Shown here: piece by piece, positions 37,124 to 45,378 of the stretch
Numbering within the stretch: position 1 is the first letter of the stretch
Layout of the letters: every line of letters starts with the position of its first letter
NCBI RefSeq assembly: GCF_000255295.1
Contig: NC_017030.1
Span: forward strand, 6,670,328-6,734,327
Length of the DNA: 64,000 nt
Source: Corallococcus coralloides DSM 2259
GTDB taxonomy: Bacteria > Myxococcota > Myxococcia > Myxococcales > Myxococcaceae
Direction: 5' to 3'
Made by a program: the position numbers and the translations under genes
The notes under the pieces: model-generated
Seen by the model: the letters and a program-made list of their open reading frames with translations, nothing else
What the model was told of the DNA's origin: nothing
The model's database searches: none

Positions 37124-37438
37124 GCGCGCCCTCCCTTTCGAAATTGATGTGCTGCGTTGATGTGGGAAAGCTAGGGAGCCCCTCGCCGTCCGTAACGCCT
37201 TGACACGGGGAGAACTGGCACGGCTGCCTGCCGCACGTCCGGCCAGGAACACCCTTTCGCCTCCGAGGGCACCCAAGTACCGGCAATGGCACGCGTCCGG
37301 GGCCTGCTTCCGGGACGGGCGGCCAGACGTCCAACAGGAGGCATCCAGCCGGGCCCTTCCGGGCAGAGAAGCAGCCAGCCAACACGCCCGACGCCGCTCC
37401 GGGAAGGTTCCGCGCGTGCGTGGTGTAAAGAACGGCCC
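37124..37438. other. Divergent promoter region, 315 bases
   Basis: It lies between the starts of the basic hypothetical gene (leftward) and the M23 peptidase gene (rightward). No gene is supported. Near the right end TGGTGTAAAG (37421-37430) resembles an extended -10 for the peptidase gene, only about 10 bases before its ATG. TTGACA at 37199-37204 has no matching -10 at the proper distance on the plus strand. Confidence 0.5.
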
Positions 37439-38425
37439 ATGCCCGCCCGGACCCCTTCCGCCGCCCGCGTCCTCGTCCTCTCCCTGCTCGCCTCCGGGTC
37501 TCCGGCGCTCGCCGCCGCCACGCCCGCCGCCCCCTCCGCCGTGCTCCAGGGAGAACTGGCGCCGCTGAAGGTGGCGCCCGTGGAGGGGCCGCGCCTGGCG
37601 CTGCAACCCTCCAACCCCAAGCCGGGCGACCCGGTGCTGGTGACGGTGAGCGGCGCGTCCTCGCTGCCCACGGGGACCATCGAGGGCCGACCCCTGCGCT
37701 TCTTCGCGTGGAACAACGGCTACGCGGCCCTCACCAGCCTGCCGGTGGAGCAGACGGAAGGCACCGTGGCGGTGGACGTCACGGCCCCCGGGCGAGGCCT
37801 GCCGGTGCTGCTGTCCGGCGTGCTCCACGTGGGCGCGCCGGGCTTCCGCGAGCGCGAGCTGCGCGTGGCCAACAAGTACGTGAAGCCGCCCAAGGCGGTG
37901 AAGGCGCGCATGGAGGCGGACCGCAAGGCGTTCGCCGCGGCATTCGCGCAGCCCTTCCAGACGCCGCTGTTCGGCCAGAACTTCGCCTGGCCGCGCGAGG
38001 CCACGGTGACGGCGCCCTTTGGCGACCGCCGCTCGTTCAACGGCAAGCTGCAGACGCAGCACTTCGGCGTGGACCTGGATGGCGCCACGGGCTCGCCGGT
38101 GGTCGCCGCCAACGACGGCACCGTGGTGATGACGCGCGACAACTACGCGTCCGGCAACACCGTGCTCGTGCACCACGGCGCGGGGCTCTACACCGCGTAC
38201 TTCCACCTGTCGCGCATCGACGTGAAGGACGGCGCGCAGGTGAAGCAGGGCGACGCGCTGGGCCTGGTGGGCAGCACCGGCCGCGTCACGGGCCCGCACC
38301 TCCACTGGGGCGTGAAGGCGGATGACCGCTGGGTGGATGGCCAGACGCTGCTCAAGCTGGACTTCACCGGCGCCCCGGAAGCGCCGGGCGTGGCCACCAA
38401 CGCGCCCGGCCTGGGCAACCCGTAG
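37439..38425 (+). CDS. Secreted M23 (LytM-type) metallopeptidase
   Basis: This 328-residue protein has a signal peptide (about 1-31), an immunoglobulin-like middle region (35-150), and a LytM domain (about 180-310). Zinc ligands are His and Asp in QHFGVDLDG and the second His of HLHWG; the first His of that pair is the usual catalytic base. The VVHMTRDNYASGNTVLVHHG-like strand set (here ANDGTVVMTRDNYASGNTV) and HLSRIDVKDGAQVKQGDALG are typical. It should cut peptidoglycan cross-links in the periplasm. The fold and metal site are intact, unlike EnvC/NlpD-type activators. Confidence 0.9.
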   Translation: MPARTPSAARVLVLSLLASGSPALAAATPAAPSAVLQGELAPLKVAPVEGPRLALQPSNPKPGDPVLVTVSGASSLPTGTIEGRPLRFFAWNNGYAALTSLPVEQTEGTVAVDVTAPGRGLPVLLSGVLHVGAPGFRERELRVANKYVKPPKAVKARMEADRKAFAAAFAQPFQTPLFGQNFAWPREATVTAPFGDRRSFNGKLQTQHFGVDLDGATGSPVVAANDGTVVMTRDNYASGNTVLVHHGAGLYTAYFHLSRIDVKDGAQVKQGDALGLVGSTGRVTGPHLHWGVKADDRWVDGQTLLKLDFTGAPEAPGVATNAPGLGNP

Positions 38426-38443
38426 CGCGCCGCGCGGCCTTCT

Positions 38444-39205
38444 TCAGCCGCGCTTGGGCGTCCGGGCCTTGGGCGCGGCCTTCTCCCGCTTCAGCGGGGC
38501 CGCGGCCTGGGGCTCCTCACCCTGCGGAGGCTCGAGCGGCGTGGATGCGTGCTTCGCGGGCTCCGCGTTGGAGGACGCGCCGCTCAGCAGGACGCCGTGG
38601 AGGAACGAGTCGGCGATCTGCGCCTTGGCGCGCTCGAGCATCACCGTGTCGCGCGCGTCCGCCAGCCCCACGACGAAGGCGGTGAGCCCCATTTCGATGG
38701 AGCCGAAGAGCAGCGCGGACGCGAGCAGCGGATCCACGTCCGGGCGCAGCTCCCCCGCCTCCTTCGCGCGGGTGAACATCTGCGCGCTCAGGCGGATGAC
38801 GTCCACGAAGGCCGTCTGCCGGTTGATGCGGGCTCCCGCCGGTGAACGGGCAATCTCGAGGATGAGCACCTTCACCGCGCGGGGATCCACGCGGTAGGCC
38901 TCGAAGGCCACGTCCGCGATGCGGCGGACCTTCTCCACCAGCGGCCCCTCGCTCTCCGCGACGGCGCGCGCACGCGCGATGAAACCGCTCCAGCCCGTCT
39001 CGAAGACGGTCTCCAGCAGCTCATCCTTGTTCTTGAAGTAGTGGTAGACGAGCCCGTACGCGACGCCCGCCTCCTTGGCGACGTCCGCGATACGGCAGCC
39101 GTGGTAGCCCTTGCGGGCGAACACGTCGATGGCGGCCCGCAGGATGGTGCGGCGGCGCTCGCTCTCCCGCGTCCCGTTCTCCGGCGCCGTCTTCTGCTGG
39201 CCCAC
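38444..39205 (-). CDS. TetR/AcrR family transcriptional regulator
   Basis: This 253-residue repressor has an N-terminal TetR helix-turn-helix: RRTILRAAIDVFARKGYHG, then IADVAKEAGVAYGLVYHYFK, NKDELLETVF. The ligand domain is of the FadR/FabR-like type (about 60-215), and a 40-residue Ala/Pro/Lys-rich tail follows. Ligand and target are unknown. The start is taken as the GTG at 39205, with GGGAGGA just upstream; a GTG four codons earlier includes that site. A palindrome just upstream is probably its own operator. Confidence 0.88.
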   Translation of the reverse strand: MGQQKTAPENGTRESERRRTILRAAIDVFARKGYHGCRIADVAKEAGVAYGLVYHYFKNKDELLETVFETGWSGFIARARAVAESEGPLVEKVRRIADVAFEAYRVDPRAVKVLILEIARSPAGARINRQTAFVDVIRLSAQMFTRAKEAGELRPDVDPLLASALLFGSIEMGLTAFVVGLADARDTVMLERAKAQIADSFLHGVLLSGASSNAEPAKHASTPLEPPQGEEPQAAAPLKREKAAPKARTPKRG

Positions 39206-39220
39206 GCGTCCTCCCACGGC

Positions 39221-39246
39221 TGGTTGATTCGAGAATCAGCCAACCA
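39221..39246. promoter_or_regulatory. Probable operator palindrome for the TetR regulator
   Basis: TGGTTGATTC, GA, GAATCAGCCAACCA: exact six-base core arms TGATTC (39225-39230) and GAATCA (39233-39238), extended outward by GGT/GCC-AACC with a small offset. It lies 4-29 bases before the first GTG of the regulator gene, the usual place for autorepression. Confidence 0.5.
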
Positions 39247-39357
39247 CGCTACGGACGCGGGGCTCCGGGGTCAATCCTTACGTGGGGCCCTCCGCCGCGC
39301 CGGGGGGAGGCGGGCGGAAGGGACACGCACGGGGAAGGGTCCTCCCTGGGAGGGGAC

Positions 39358-39708
39358 TCAGGCCGCCGAGCCGTTGAACATCACGCGGGCCACGCCGAGC
39401 AGGCGGTCCACGTCACGCGCGTTGAGGCCACGCGCACGGGCGAAGTCAGACAGGGGACGCAGCAGGTCCTCCGTCTGGGCGGGCGTCTGCTCGGTGCCCG
39501 TGAAGAGCTCACCGAGGCTGACGCTGAGGGCGTTGGAAAGGGCCGCCAGGGTCTCCACGTGGGGCACGCGCTCGCCGCGTTCGATCATCGACAGGAAGGA
39601 CACGCTGATCTGCGCTCGCTCCGCGAGCTCTTCCTGCGTCCATCGCTCCGGGCGCTGCGTGCGAAGCTCGCGAATGCGCTGGCCAATTCTTTTTCCGAGA
39701 TCCGACAC
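39358..39708 (-). CDS. XRE-family helix-turn-helix regulator
   Basis: This 116-residue protein has a Cro/C1-type HTH in residues 1-70: LGKRIGQRIRELRTQ, WTQEELAERAQISVSFLSMIERGERVPHVETLAALSNALSVSLGELF. A short helical tail follows (EDLLRPLSDFARARGLNARDVDRLLGVARVM). There is no ligand domain. The start GTG at 39708 (MSDLGKRIG) follows AGAGGAGA. It is read leftward 67 bases after lptD and could share its transcript. Confidence 0.87.
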   Translation of the reverse strand: MSDLGKRIGQRIRELRTQRPERWTQEELAERAQISVSFLSMIERGERVPHVETLAALSNALSVSLGELFTGTEQTPAQTEDLLRPLSDFARARGLNARDVDRLLGVARVMFNGSAA

Positions 39709-39775
39709 GAAGTACTTCTCCTCTAGGGGGGATGTTTCCGAGGTGTGTGCAACGCTCGCGTACGGCGGGTGATTC

Positions 39776-42439
39776 CTATCCTCCCGACCCGAAGGATCCG
39801 AATCCGGCCACACTCAAATTCACGCCGGCGAATTCCGGCGTCTGATTGCGCCGCAGGATCACAACCCCTTCGATCCGCCAGCAGTCACAGGCGGGTCCAT
39901 ACGACACGCCAAAGGTCTGCTGTGCAAGGGGCTGACTTTCCTGGGTAATCAGATCCTTATAAAGCGGCTGCACCAGTGCTTCGTATCGCAACCCGAGCCC
40001 GAATCCGAGCTTGATTCGCGTACCGACAGTGAGAGCCTGTGCCCGTTCGGTCGGAGAGGGGTCGAGTTGGTCATTGTGGGACGGCAGGGGACGAGGTGCG
40101 TCTCCCACCAGCATGTCCAATCCCCGACGCGCGAAGTCGGGTCCTTGTGCCAAAGGATCCAACCCACGATCAATTGACAATTGTTTCACGGCCAGCAGGT
40201 CGTCGTAGCGCGCGTACAGCGCATTGCCCTTGCCATTGTCGATGGTGAAGTCGGCGGACAGCTGGGTGATGTCGAGCGTCGTGGGATCCATGCGCACGAG
40301 CGCGCCCGCGGTGAGGACGCCGGCGCTGGCGGACAGGCGCGCGAAGGTGTCGCGCAGCACGCTGCCCTGCACCAGGTCCTGGCCCGCGACGGGCGCGACG
40401 CGCGACAAATCGAAGCCCTGGCCGATGCGCAGGCGCAGGGGTTCGCGGGTCGTGGGCCCCTTGCGCACGCGCAACGTCTGGTCCACGGCGACCACGGCGT
40501 GGAGGAAGCCGCGCACGCTGCCGTCGGACTGGAGCGGCACCGCGGAGTCCCACTCGTCATAGACGAGCGGCACGGTGCCGGTGCCGATGCCGTTGAGGGC
40601 GGTGAGCCCGTGGCCCCAGCCGCCGGGCACGTAGCGCAGGCTCACCGACGGGGACAGCGTGTGCCGGTAGAGCGTGTCCCGGTCCGCGAAGGTGCGCGCC
40701 AGCTGCGAGTCCAGCACCAGGTCCGCCAGCGCATAGCCGCGCGCGGCGGTGCGGCCGGAGACCTCGCCCACGGACACGTCCTGGCGCAGCCCCACGGAAG
40801 GCGTCAGCCGGCCCCAGTTGCCCAGCCCGTAGGACGTGGACAGGCGCGAGGCCAACGCCACGCGGTCGCGGCCTTCGCGCTCGGTGGGGTCCAGGACGCC
40901 GTTGCCCTGCAGCTCATCAACCACGGCCGCGCCCTCGGGAGGCGTGCCCTCGGGGCGCCAGAAGCCGTTGAGCGAGTAGAGCCCGTCGGAGCCGTCGTCC
41001 GCGAAACCGCCGCTGCGCAGGGGCGCCAGCCGGCTGTACTCCACCTGCATTCCGCCCATCACGCGCCCGCCGAAGAGGGGCCGCTGCGGCAGGGCCAGGG
41101 TGATGCCCGGCAGGCGCTGGAACGTCGTGGGGCCGTGGGGGTTGGTGGCGACGTTGTCCGCCGTGGCCTCGGCGGGGATGGGGTTCGTCTGGAAGAAGCG
41201 GAACGGGTAGCGCAGGTCCTGGCGCAGCGACACGTCCAGGCCCAGGTAGCGTTCGTCGCGGCGCTGGTACACCACGGCGGTGCTGCGCAGGTAGTTGTTG
41301 TTCTGCACCAGCAGGTCGGCGGTGAGGTCGCGCGTGTAGAAGCCGTCCGACACGAAGTACGCGTCCACGCGGTCGTGCCAGCCATCGCCCATGTCCTGCG
41401 TGTGCTGCCAGGACGCCTCGCCGCGCAGGCCCCGCTTCTCGTCCAGGATGGCGCCGGTGTCGGTGCCCCCTTCGCGCATGAAGAAGCCGGTGGTCGGATT
41501 GAGCCGGGGCCGCAGGTCGTAGAGGAACCCCAGGGTGGCGCGGCCCCGGGTGCGGTCGCTGGGGACGTAGCGGAATTCGGTGAGCAGCCGCGGGCCCTTC
41601 ACGCCGTTGAGACGGGGCTCGAAGATGGGGTTGCCCGCCGCGTCCACCCGGAGCGTGTCGAGGTCGCTGCTCCCCGTGTAGATGCCCGGGGTGAACGTCA
41701 GGTCGTAGCTCTCCCCCAGCGTGAGGAAGACGGGCTGTTCCAGAGAGAAGCCGTTGAGGCCGGAGTTGGCCGGACGGGGGATGAGCAGGCCGGAGCGGCG
41801 CTGGGCCAGGGGCAGATACAGCCACGGCAGCGCGAACACCGGCACGGACTGCACGTACACCACGGGCCAGGTGAGGATGGCGCGCTCGCCCATCTTCACG
41901 TTGGCCTCCTTCGCCTCCACGCGCCAGCTGGGCTCGCCCGGGCCGCACTGGCACGGGGTGAAGGCCAGGCCGTCCACGGAGAAGGACGTCTCCCCGGTGC
42001 GGCGGATGCGCGTGCCGCTCATCAGGACGGGCGTCTCTCCCATCTTGCGCAGCTCGTCCGGCGTCTTGGCGGCCTGGAGCGCTTCGGGGGTGACACCCTT
42101 CTTCTGCATGAAGAGGCCGCCCTTCACGTTGGCCTCGTTGGTGCGCAGGTCCACGCGCACGTCGTCCGCGATGGCGGCCATCAGGCCGCTGACGAACATC
42201 ACGTTGCCGGTGGCGGTGGCCACCTGCGTGGCCTCGCTGTACGTCACTTCATCCGCGCGCAGCACGTTGGGGCCGCTGCGCAGCTCGCAGTGGCCCCGGG
42301 CGGTGAGGATGTCGTTCTCGAAGACGACGTAGTCGGCCGCCAACTCCACGACCTCGCCGGTGGGGAGCTCCACCTGCGTGGCCAGCGGAATCTGGGCCGA
42401 CACCCAGAGCGTCAGGACGACCGGGGCAAGGAAGGACAT
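39776..42439 (-). CDS. lptD: LPS-assembly outer-membrane protein LptD
   Basis: This 887-residue outer-membrane translocon inserts lipopolysaccharide with LptE. It has a signal peptide (about 1-16), a periplasmic OstA/LptD_N beta-jellyroll (about 25-190: DYVVFENDILTARGHCELRS, ATATGNVMFVSG) and a large beta-barrel with LPLAQRRSGLLIP early on. Disulfide Cys pairs are placed as in the family: CQC near residue 163 and CDCW near the C terminus. The last residue is Gly, not the aromatic residue usual for Bam substrates. The 3' about 420 bases have much lower G+C than the rest. It lies 51 bases after the AMIN protein gene in the same direction. Confidence 0.93.
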   Translation of the reverse strand: MSFLAPVVLTLWVSAQIPLATQVELPTGEVVELAADYVVFENDILTARGHCELRSGPNVLRADEVTYSEATQVATATGNVMFVSGLMAAIADDVRVDLRTNEANVKGGLFMQKKGVTPEALQAAKTPDELRKMGETPVLMSGTRIRRTGETSFSVDGLAFTPCQCGPGEPSWRVEAKEANVKMGERAILTWPVVYVQSVPVFALPWLYLPLAQRRSGLLIPRPANSGLNGFSLEQPVFLTLGESYDLTFTPGIYTGSSDLDTLRVDAAGNPIFEPRLNGVKGPRLLTEFRYVPSDRTRGRATLGFLYDLRPRLNPTTGFFMREGGTDTGAILDEKRGLRGEASWQHTQDMGDGWHDRVDAYFVSDGFYTRDLTADLLVQNNNYLRSTAVVYQRRDERYLGLDVSLRQDLRYPFRFFQTNPIPAEATADNVATNPHGPTTFQRLPGITLALPQRPLFGGRVMGGMQVEYSRLAPLRSGGFADDGSDGLYSLNGFWRPEGTPPEGAAVVDELQGNGVLDPTEREGRDRVALASRLSTSYGLGNWGRLTPSVGLRQDVSVGEVSGRTAARGYALADLVLDSQLARTFADRDTLYRHTLSPSVSLRYVPGGWGHGLTALNGIGTGTVPLVYDEWDSAVPLQSDGSVRGFLHAVVAVDQTLRVRKGPTTREPLRLRIGQGFDLSRVAPVAGQDLVQGSVLRDTFARLSASAGVLTAGALVRMDPTTLDITQLSADFTIDNGKGNALYARYDDLLAVKQLSIDRGLDPLAQGPDFARRGLDMLVGDAPRPLPSHNDQLDPSPTERAQALTVGTRIKLGFGLGLRYEALVQPLYKDLITQESQPLAQQTFGVSYGPACDCWRIEGVVILRRNQTPEFAGVNLSVAGFGSFGSGG

Positions 42440-42490
42440 TCGGGAGGCGTGGGCGGTGGGCGCCGTGCCGGCAACGGCGCCCGCCCCGTC

Positions 42491-43990
42491 CTACCGGCCC
42501 GGGCGCGGGAAGTCGAGGGTGATGAGGCCGCCTTCCTGGCGTGTCTCATAACGAACCCCCTGCTTCAGCTGGATGACGACGCGCACCGTCTGGCCCGCAC
42601 CGGAGAACGCCTCCACCCGCGACACGGCCGACGGGAAGAAGTGCGTGTCCAGGGGCAGCGTGTTGTTGGACTCCACCACGCGCGTGTTCTCCAGCTCCAG
42701 GACCACCTGCTTGCCGGAGCCGCTCACCGTGTAGCGCACGGGCTCGTTGGTGCGCACGAAGACGCGCGAGCTGTCCGGCTGCTGCTGGAAGCCAATCTGC
42801 GTCATCGTCTTGCGGCGCGACGACACCGCGCCCCCGCCGCTCTCGCGGGACTCGGCCGCGGCGCTGCCCTGGCTGGGGCGGGCGCGCGACTCACGGGCCG
42901 CCACGGCCTGCTCGCGGCGCTCACGGGCTTCCTCGGCACGCTGGCGCTTCGCCTCGGCGGCGGCCTCGCGGGCCGACTGCTGCTCCTCGCGGCGGGCCTG
43001 GGCGGCGGCCTGGCGCTCCTCGTCCTTCTGACGCTTCGCCTCGGCGGCGGCCTGCGCGGCGGAGCGCTTCTGCTCCGCGGCCGTCTTCGCGGCGGCCTGA
43101 CGCTCCTCGGCGGCGGCCTGGGCCGCGGCGCGCTTCTCTTCCGCGGCGGCCTGGGCGGCGGCCTTCGCATCCTCCTCCCGCTGGCGCTTCTGGTCGGCGG
43201 CGGCTTGCGCGGTGGCGCGGCGCTCATCCTCGGCGCGCTTCGCGGCGGCCTGGGCCTCCTCCTCCTGACGCTTGCGCTCCGCGGCGGCGGCCTGCTCCGA
43301 CGCGCGACGATCCTCATCCTGGCGCTTCGCGGCGGCCTGGGCCTCCTCCTGGCGCTTGCGCTCCGCGTCCGCATCCGCCTTGGCGCGGGCGGCGGCCTCG
43401 GCGGCGGCCTTCTCCTGGGCCTCGCGCTCCGCCCGGGCGGCGTCGGCGGCGGCCTTCACGGCCTTCTCCTGCGCCTCCCGGTCCGACGCGGCGGCGCGGG
43501 CCGCGTCCTGCGCGTTGGAGCCGGCCTGGGTGTTGGCCGCGGTGTCCCCCTGCGCGGGGGCGCCCTGCCCTTCCGTGGGCGTGGCCTGCGCGACGACCGC
43601 GCCGCCCCCGCTGCCCAGGACCTTCACCACCAGCTTGTTGCCGGAGGTCTGGATGTCCGTCTCCACCTCGCGCTCATAGCCGATGAGGATGCGCGCGATG
43701 GACGAGGACTCCGTGCCATAGGCCTGCGTGCGGATGCCCGTCACGGTGCCGTTGCCCACCGGCAGCTCCTCTGGCACGTCCTTGAAGACGGCGCCGGACA
43801 CGTCAATGACGAGCCGGGGCGGGTCCGTCATGGTGAAGCTGTTGAAGTCCGCCTTCTTGCTGCCGGTGATCTCCACCGTTCCGCCGCTGACGGTGACGGA
43901 CGTGATGGTGTTGAAGTCCACCGGCTGCTGAGCCAGCGCCACCAGGGGCACCAGCCACAACCCGAGCAGCGACACCGCCAAGCCCTTCAT
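42491..43990 (-). CDS. Periplasmic AMIN-domain protein with long Ala/Glu/Lys coiled-coil linker
   Basis: This 499-residue protein has a signal peptide (about 1-21), an AMIN domain (about 24-130: TITSVTVSGGTVEITGSKK, DPPRLVIDVSGAVF), and a TolA-like segment of about 250 residues made of Ala, Glu, Lys, Arg and Gln repeats (AAAQAAAEEKRAAAQAAAEE). A second AMIN-like domain closes it (about 395-499: TQIGFQQQPDSSRVFVRT, LITLDFPRPGR). AMIN domains tether AmiC- and PilQ-type proteins to peptidoglycan. Here two may bridge a periplasmic distance. The ATG at 43990 has GGGAG six bases upstream. Its place directly before lptD suggests an outer-membrane assembly or septal role; that is inference. Confidence 0.8.
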   Translation of the reverse strand: MKGLAVSLLGLWLVPLVALAQQPVDFNTITSVTVSGGTVEITGSKKADFNSFTMTDPPRLVIDVSGAVFKDVPEELPVGNGTVTGIRTQAYGTESSSIARILIGYEREVETDIQTSGNKLVVKVLGSGGGAVVAQATPTEGQGAPAQGDTAANTQAGSNAQDAARAAASDREAQEKAVKAAADAARAEREAQEKAAAEAAARAKADADAERKRQEEAQAAAKRQDEDRRASEQAAAAERKRQEEEAQAAAKRAEDERRATAQAAADQKRQREEDAKAAAQAAAEEKRAAAQAAAEERQAAAKTAAEQKRSAAQAAAEAKRQKDEERQAAAQARREEQQSAREAAAEAKRQRAEEARERREQAVAARESRARPSQGSAAAESRESGGGAVSSRRKTMTQIGFQQQPDSSRVFVRTNEPVRYTVSGSGKQVVLELENTRVVESNNTLPLDTHFFPSAVSRVEAFSGAGQTVRVVIQLKQGVRYETRQEGGLITLDFPRPGR

Positions 43991-44088
43991 CGACCACTCC
44001 CGTGACATGCGTCAGAAGACAGACGCGCGCGAAATTATCACGCACCCGGGAGGCACCAACTTTTCAGTCTGGCCGGAACGTCCGCGCT

Positions 44089-45360
44089 TCAACGCAAGCG
44101 CGGCATGGACGGCGAGCGCGTGCGGTGCGTGCGGGTGTATTCAATGAGGTTCTTGATGTCGTAGCAGATCTGCCGGATGTCGTGCCCCATGGTGAGCTCG
44201 ACGTGGCTGTTGCCCTTCACCGGCCGCCACAGCAGGTATTCGCTCTTCGCGGCGCGGTAGACGCTGCGCGTGGATTCCACGGACGCCAGCGGATCCATGT
44301 CCCCGAAGATGATGGCCATGGGGATTTCAATCTTCCCGAAGCCCCGCTTGAAGTCGTAGTCCGTGCGATAGCAGACCATCTCGCCGCGGCGGATCCACCG
44401 GGCGAACTGTTCAATCACCTTGCGGGGCTCGCGCTCGCCGCCCTCGCGCAGGAGCCACCGGATGTCGTCCCGGCTGACGCGTTCGGTGTTGATGAGCCGG
44501 TTCAGCTTGCGCGTGAAACGCTGATACAGCGCGGACTCGTCCGCGTGCGACAGCTGGCGCTCCACCCACTTGAGCACCACGTCCACCGGCACCGCGTTGA
44601 ACACGAGCGACTTGGGCGAATCCGGCTCCAGGCGCTTCTGGAGCGCGGGGCTGAAGGCGCCCGCCCCCTTCGCCAGCAGCGAGCGGCCCAGCGAGGACGC
44701 GCGGCGGTTGAGGTTCAGCCCGCCCAGCGTCAGGTCCACGGCGCTCGCGACGAGCGGTGAGCCGTGCGCCAGCGCGCGCAGCAGCATGAAGCCGCGCCCC
44801 AGGTCCGCGGGCGACCCGATGGTGATGAGCCCCTCGAAGTCGTCGTGGATGCCGGCGTAGCCGTACCCCAGCATGCCGCCCATGGAGTGGCCGCAGTAGA
44901 AGACGCGCTCGCGCCGGGTGATGCGCTTGACGCCGGAGACCGCCGCCGGCAGGTCGTAGAGGAAGTAGCTGTCCAGGTCCCAGCCGTAGTCCAGGTCCTG
45001 CGGCAGCGGGCGCTTGAAGCGCTCCGCGCGCTCCTTCTGGAAGGCGATGGAGCTCTTGCCGTGCCCGCGCAGCTCCAGGATGTGGATGTCCACGCCAAAG
45101 AAGAGCAGGTTCTTGACGAACTGGCCGCTCGTCCACGTGTGCCGGTTCTGGGAGAAGCCGTGCACCAGCAGCAGCGGCTCACCGAACAGCGGCTGCGCGA
45201 ACGCCTGTTTCACCGGCCGGTAGCGGGTGATGACGAGCGACCAGCCGTCCGCCGTCTCCACCACGTAGTTGGTCTTGGAGTACAGCGCCCGGAAGTCGAC
45301 CTCGTCGACGGTGGGCATCGGAGGTCCCGGGAGTGCTGATCTCCAGTCCGGCAGGCGCAT
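44089..45360 (-). CDS. Alpha/beta-fold hydrolase
   Basis: This up to 423-residue cytoplasmic protein has the hydrolase core: oxyanion region LLLVHGFSQNRHTW, ELRGHGKS, nucleophile elbow FYCGHSMGGMLG, an acid in IIFGDMDPLAS and a His in VKGNSHVELTMGHD. The 200-residue insert after the nucleophile and the DMDPLASVE acid motif recall polyhydroxyalkanoate synthase- or lysophospholipase-type enzymes. The substrate is unknown, although its place after accD-folC and before lptD hints at lipid work. An ATG at 45318 (MPTVDEVD) is an alternative start; neither has a good ribosome site. Confidence 0.8.
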   Translation of the reverse strand: MRLPDWRSALPGPPMPTVDEVDFRALYSKTNYVVETADGWSLVITRYRPVKQAFAQPLFGEPLLLVHGFSQNRHTWTSGQFVKNLLFFGVDIHILELRGHGKSSIAFQKERAERFKRPLPQDLDYGWDLDSYFLYDLPAAVSGVKRITRRERVFYCGHSMGGMLGYGYAGIHDDFEGLITIGSPADLGRGFMLLRALAHGSPLVASAVDLTLGGLNLNRRASSLGRSLLAKGAGAFSPALQKRLEPDSPKSLVFNAVPVDVVLKWVERQLSHADESALYQRFTRKLNRLINTERVSRDDIRWLLREGGEREPRKVIEQFARWIRRGEMVCYRTDYDFKRGFGKIEIPMAIIFGDMDPLASVESTRSVYRAAKSEYLLWRPVKGNSHVELTMGHDIRQICYDIKNLIEYTRTHRTRSPSMPRLR

Positions 45361-45378
45361 GTCGCAAAGTTACTGCTG

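Noticed and set aside
37216..37231. Sigma-54 promoter (TGGCACGGCTGCCTGC)
   Set aside because: The GG-to-GC distance is one base too long and the -12 element lacks the TTGC form.
39338..39357. Terminator hairpin after the XRE gene
   Set aside because: The arms GTCCTCCC and GGGAGGGGAC leave almost no loop and need a bulge; no T tract follows on the minus strand.
40181..44005. A 1274-codon open frame on the plus strand
   Set aside because: It lies antisense to lptD and the AMIN protein gene, has no domain pattern, and arises from the G+C bias at third positions.
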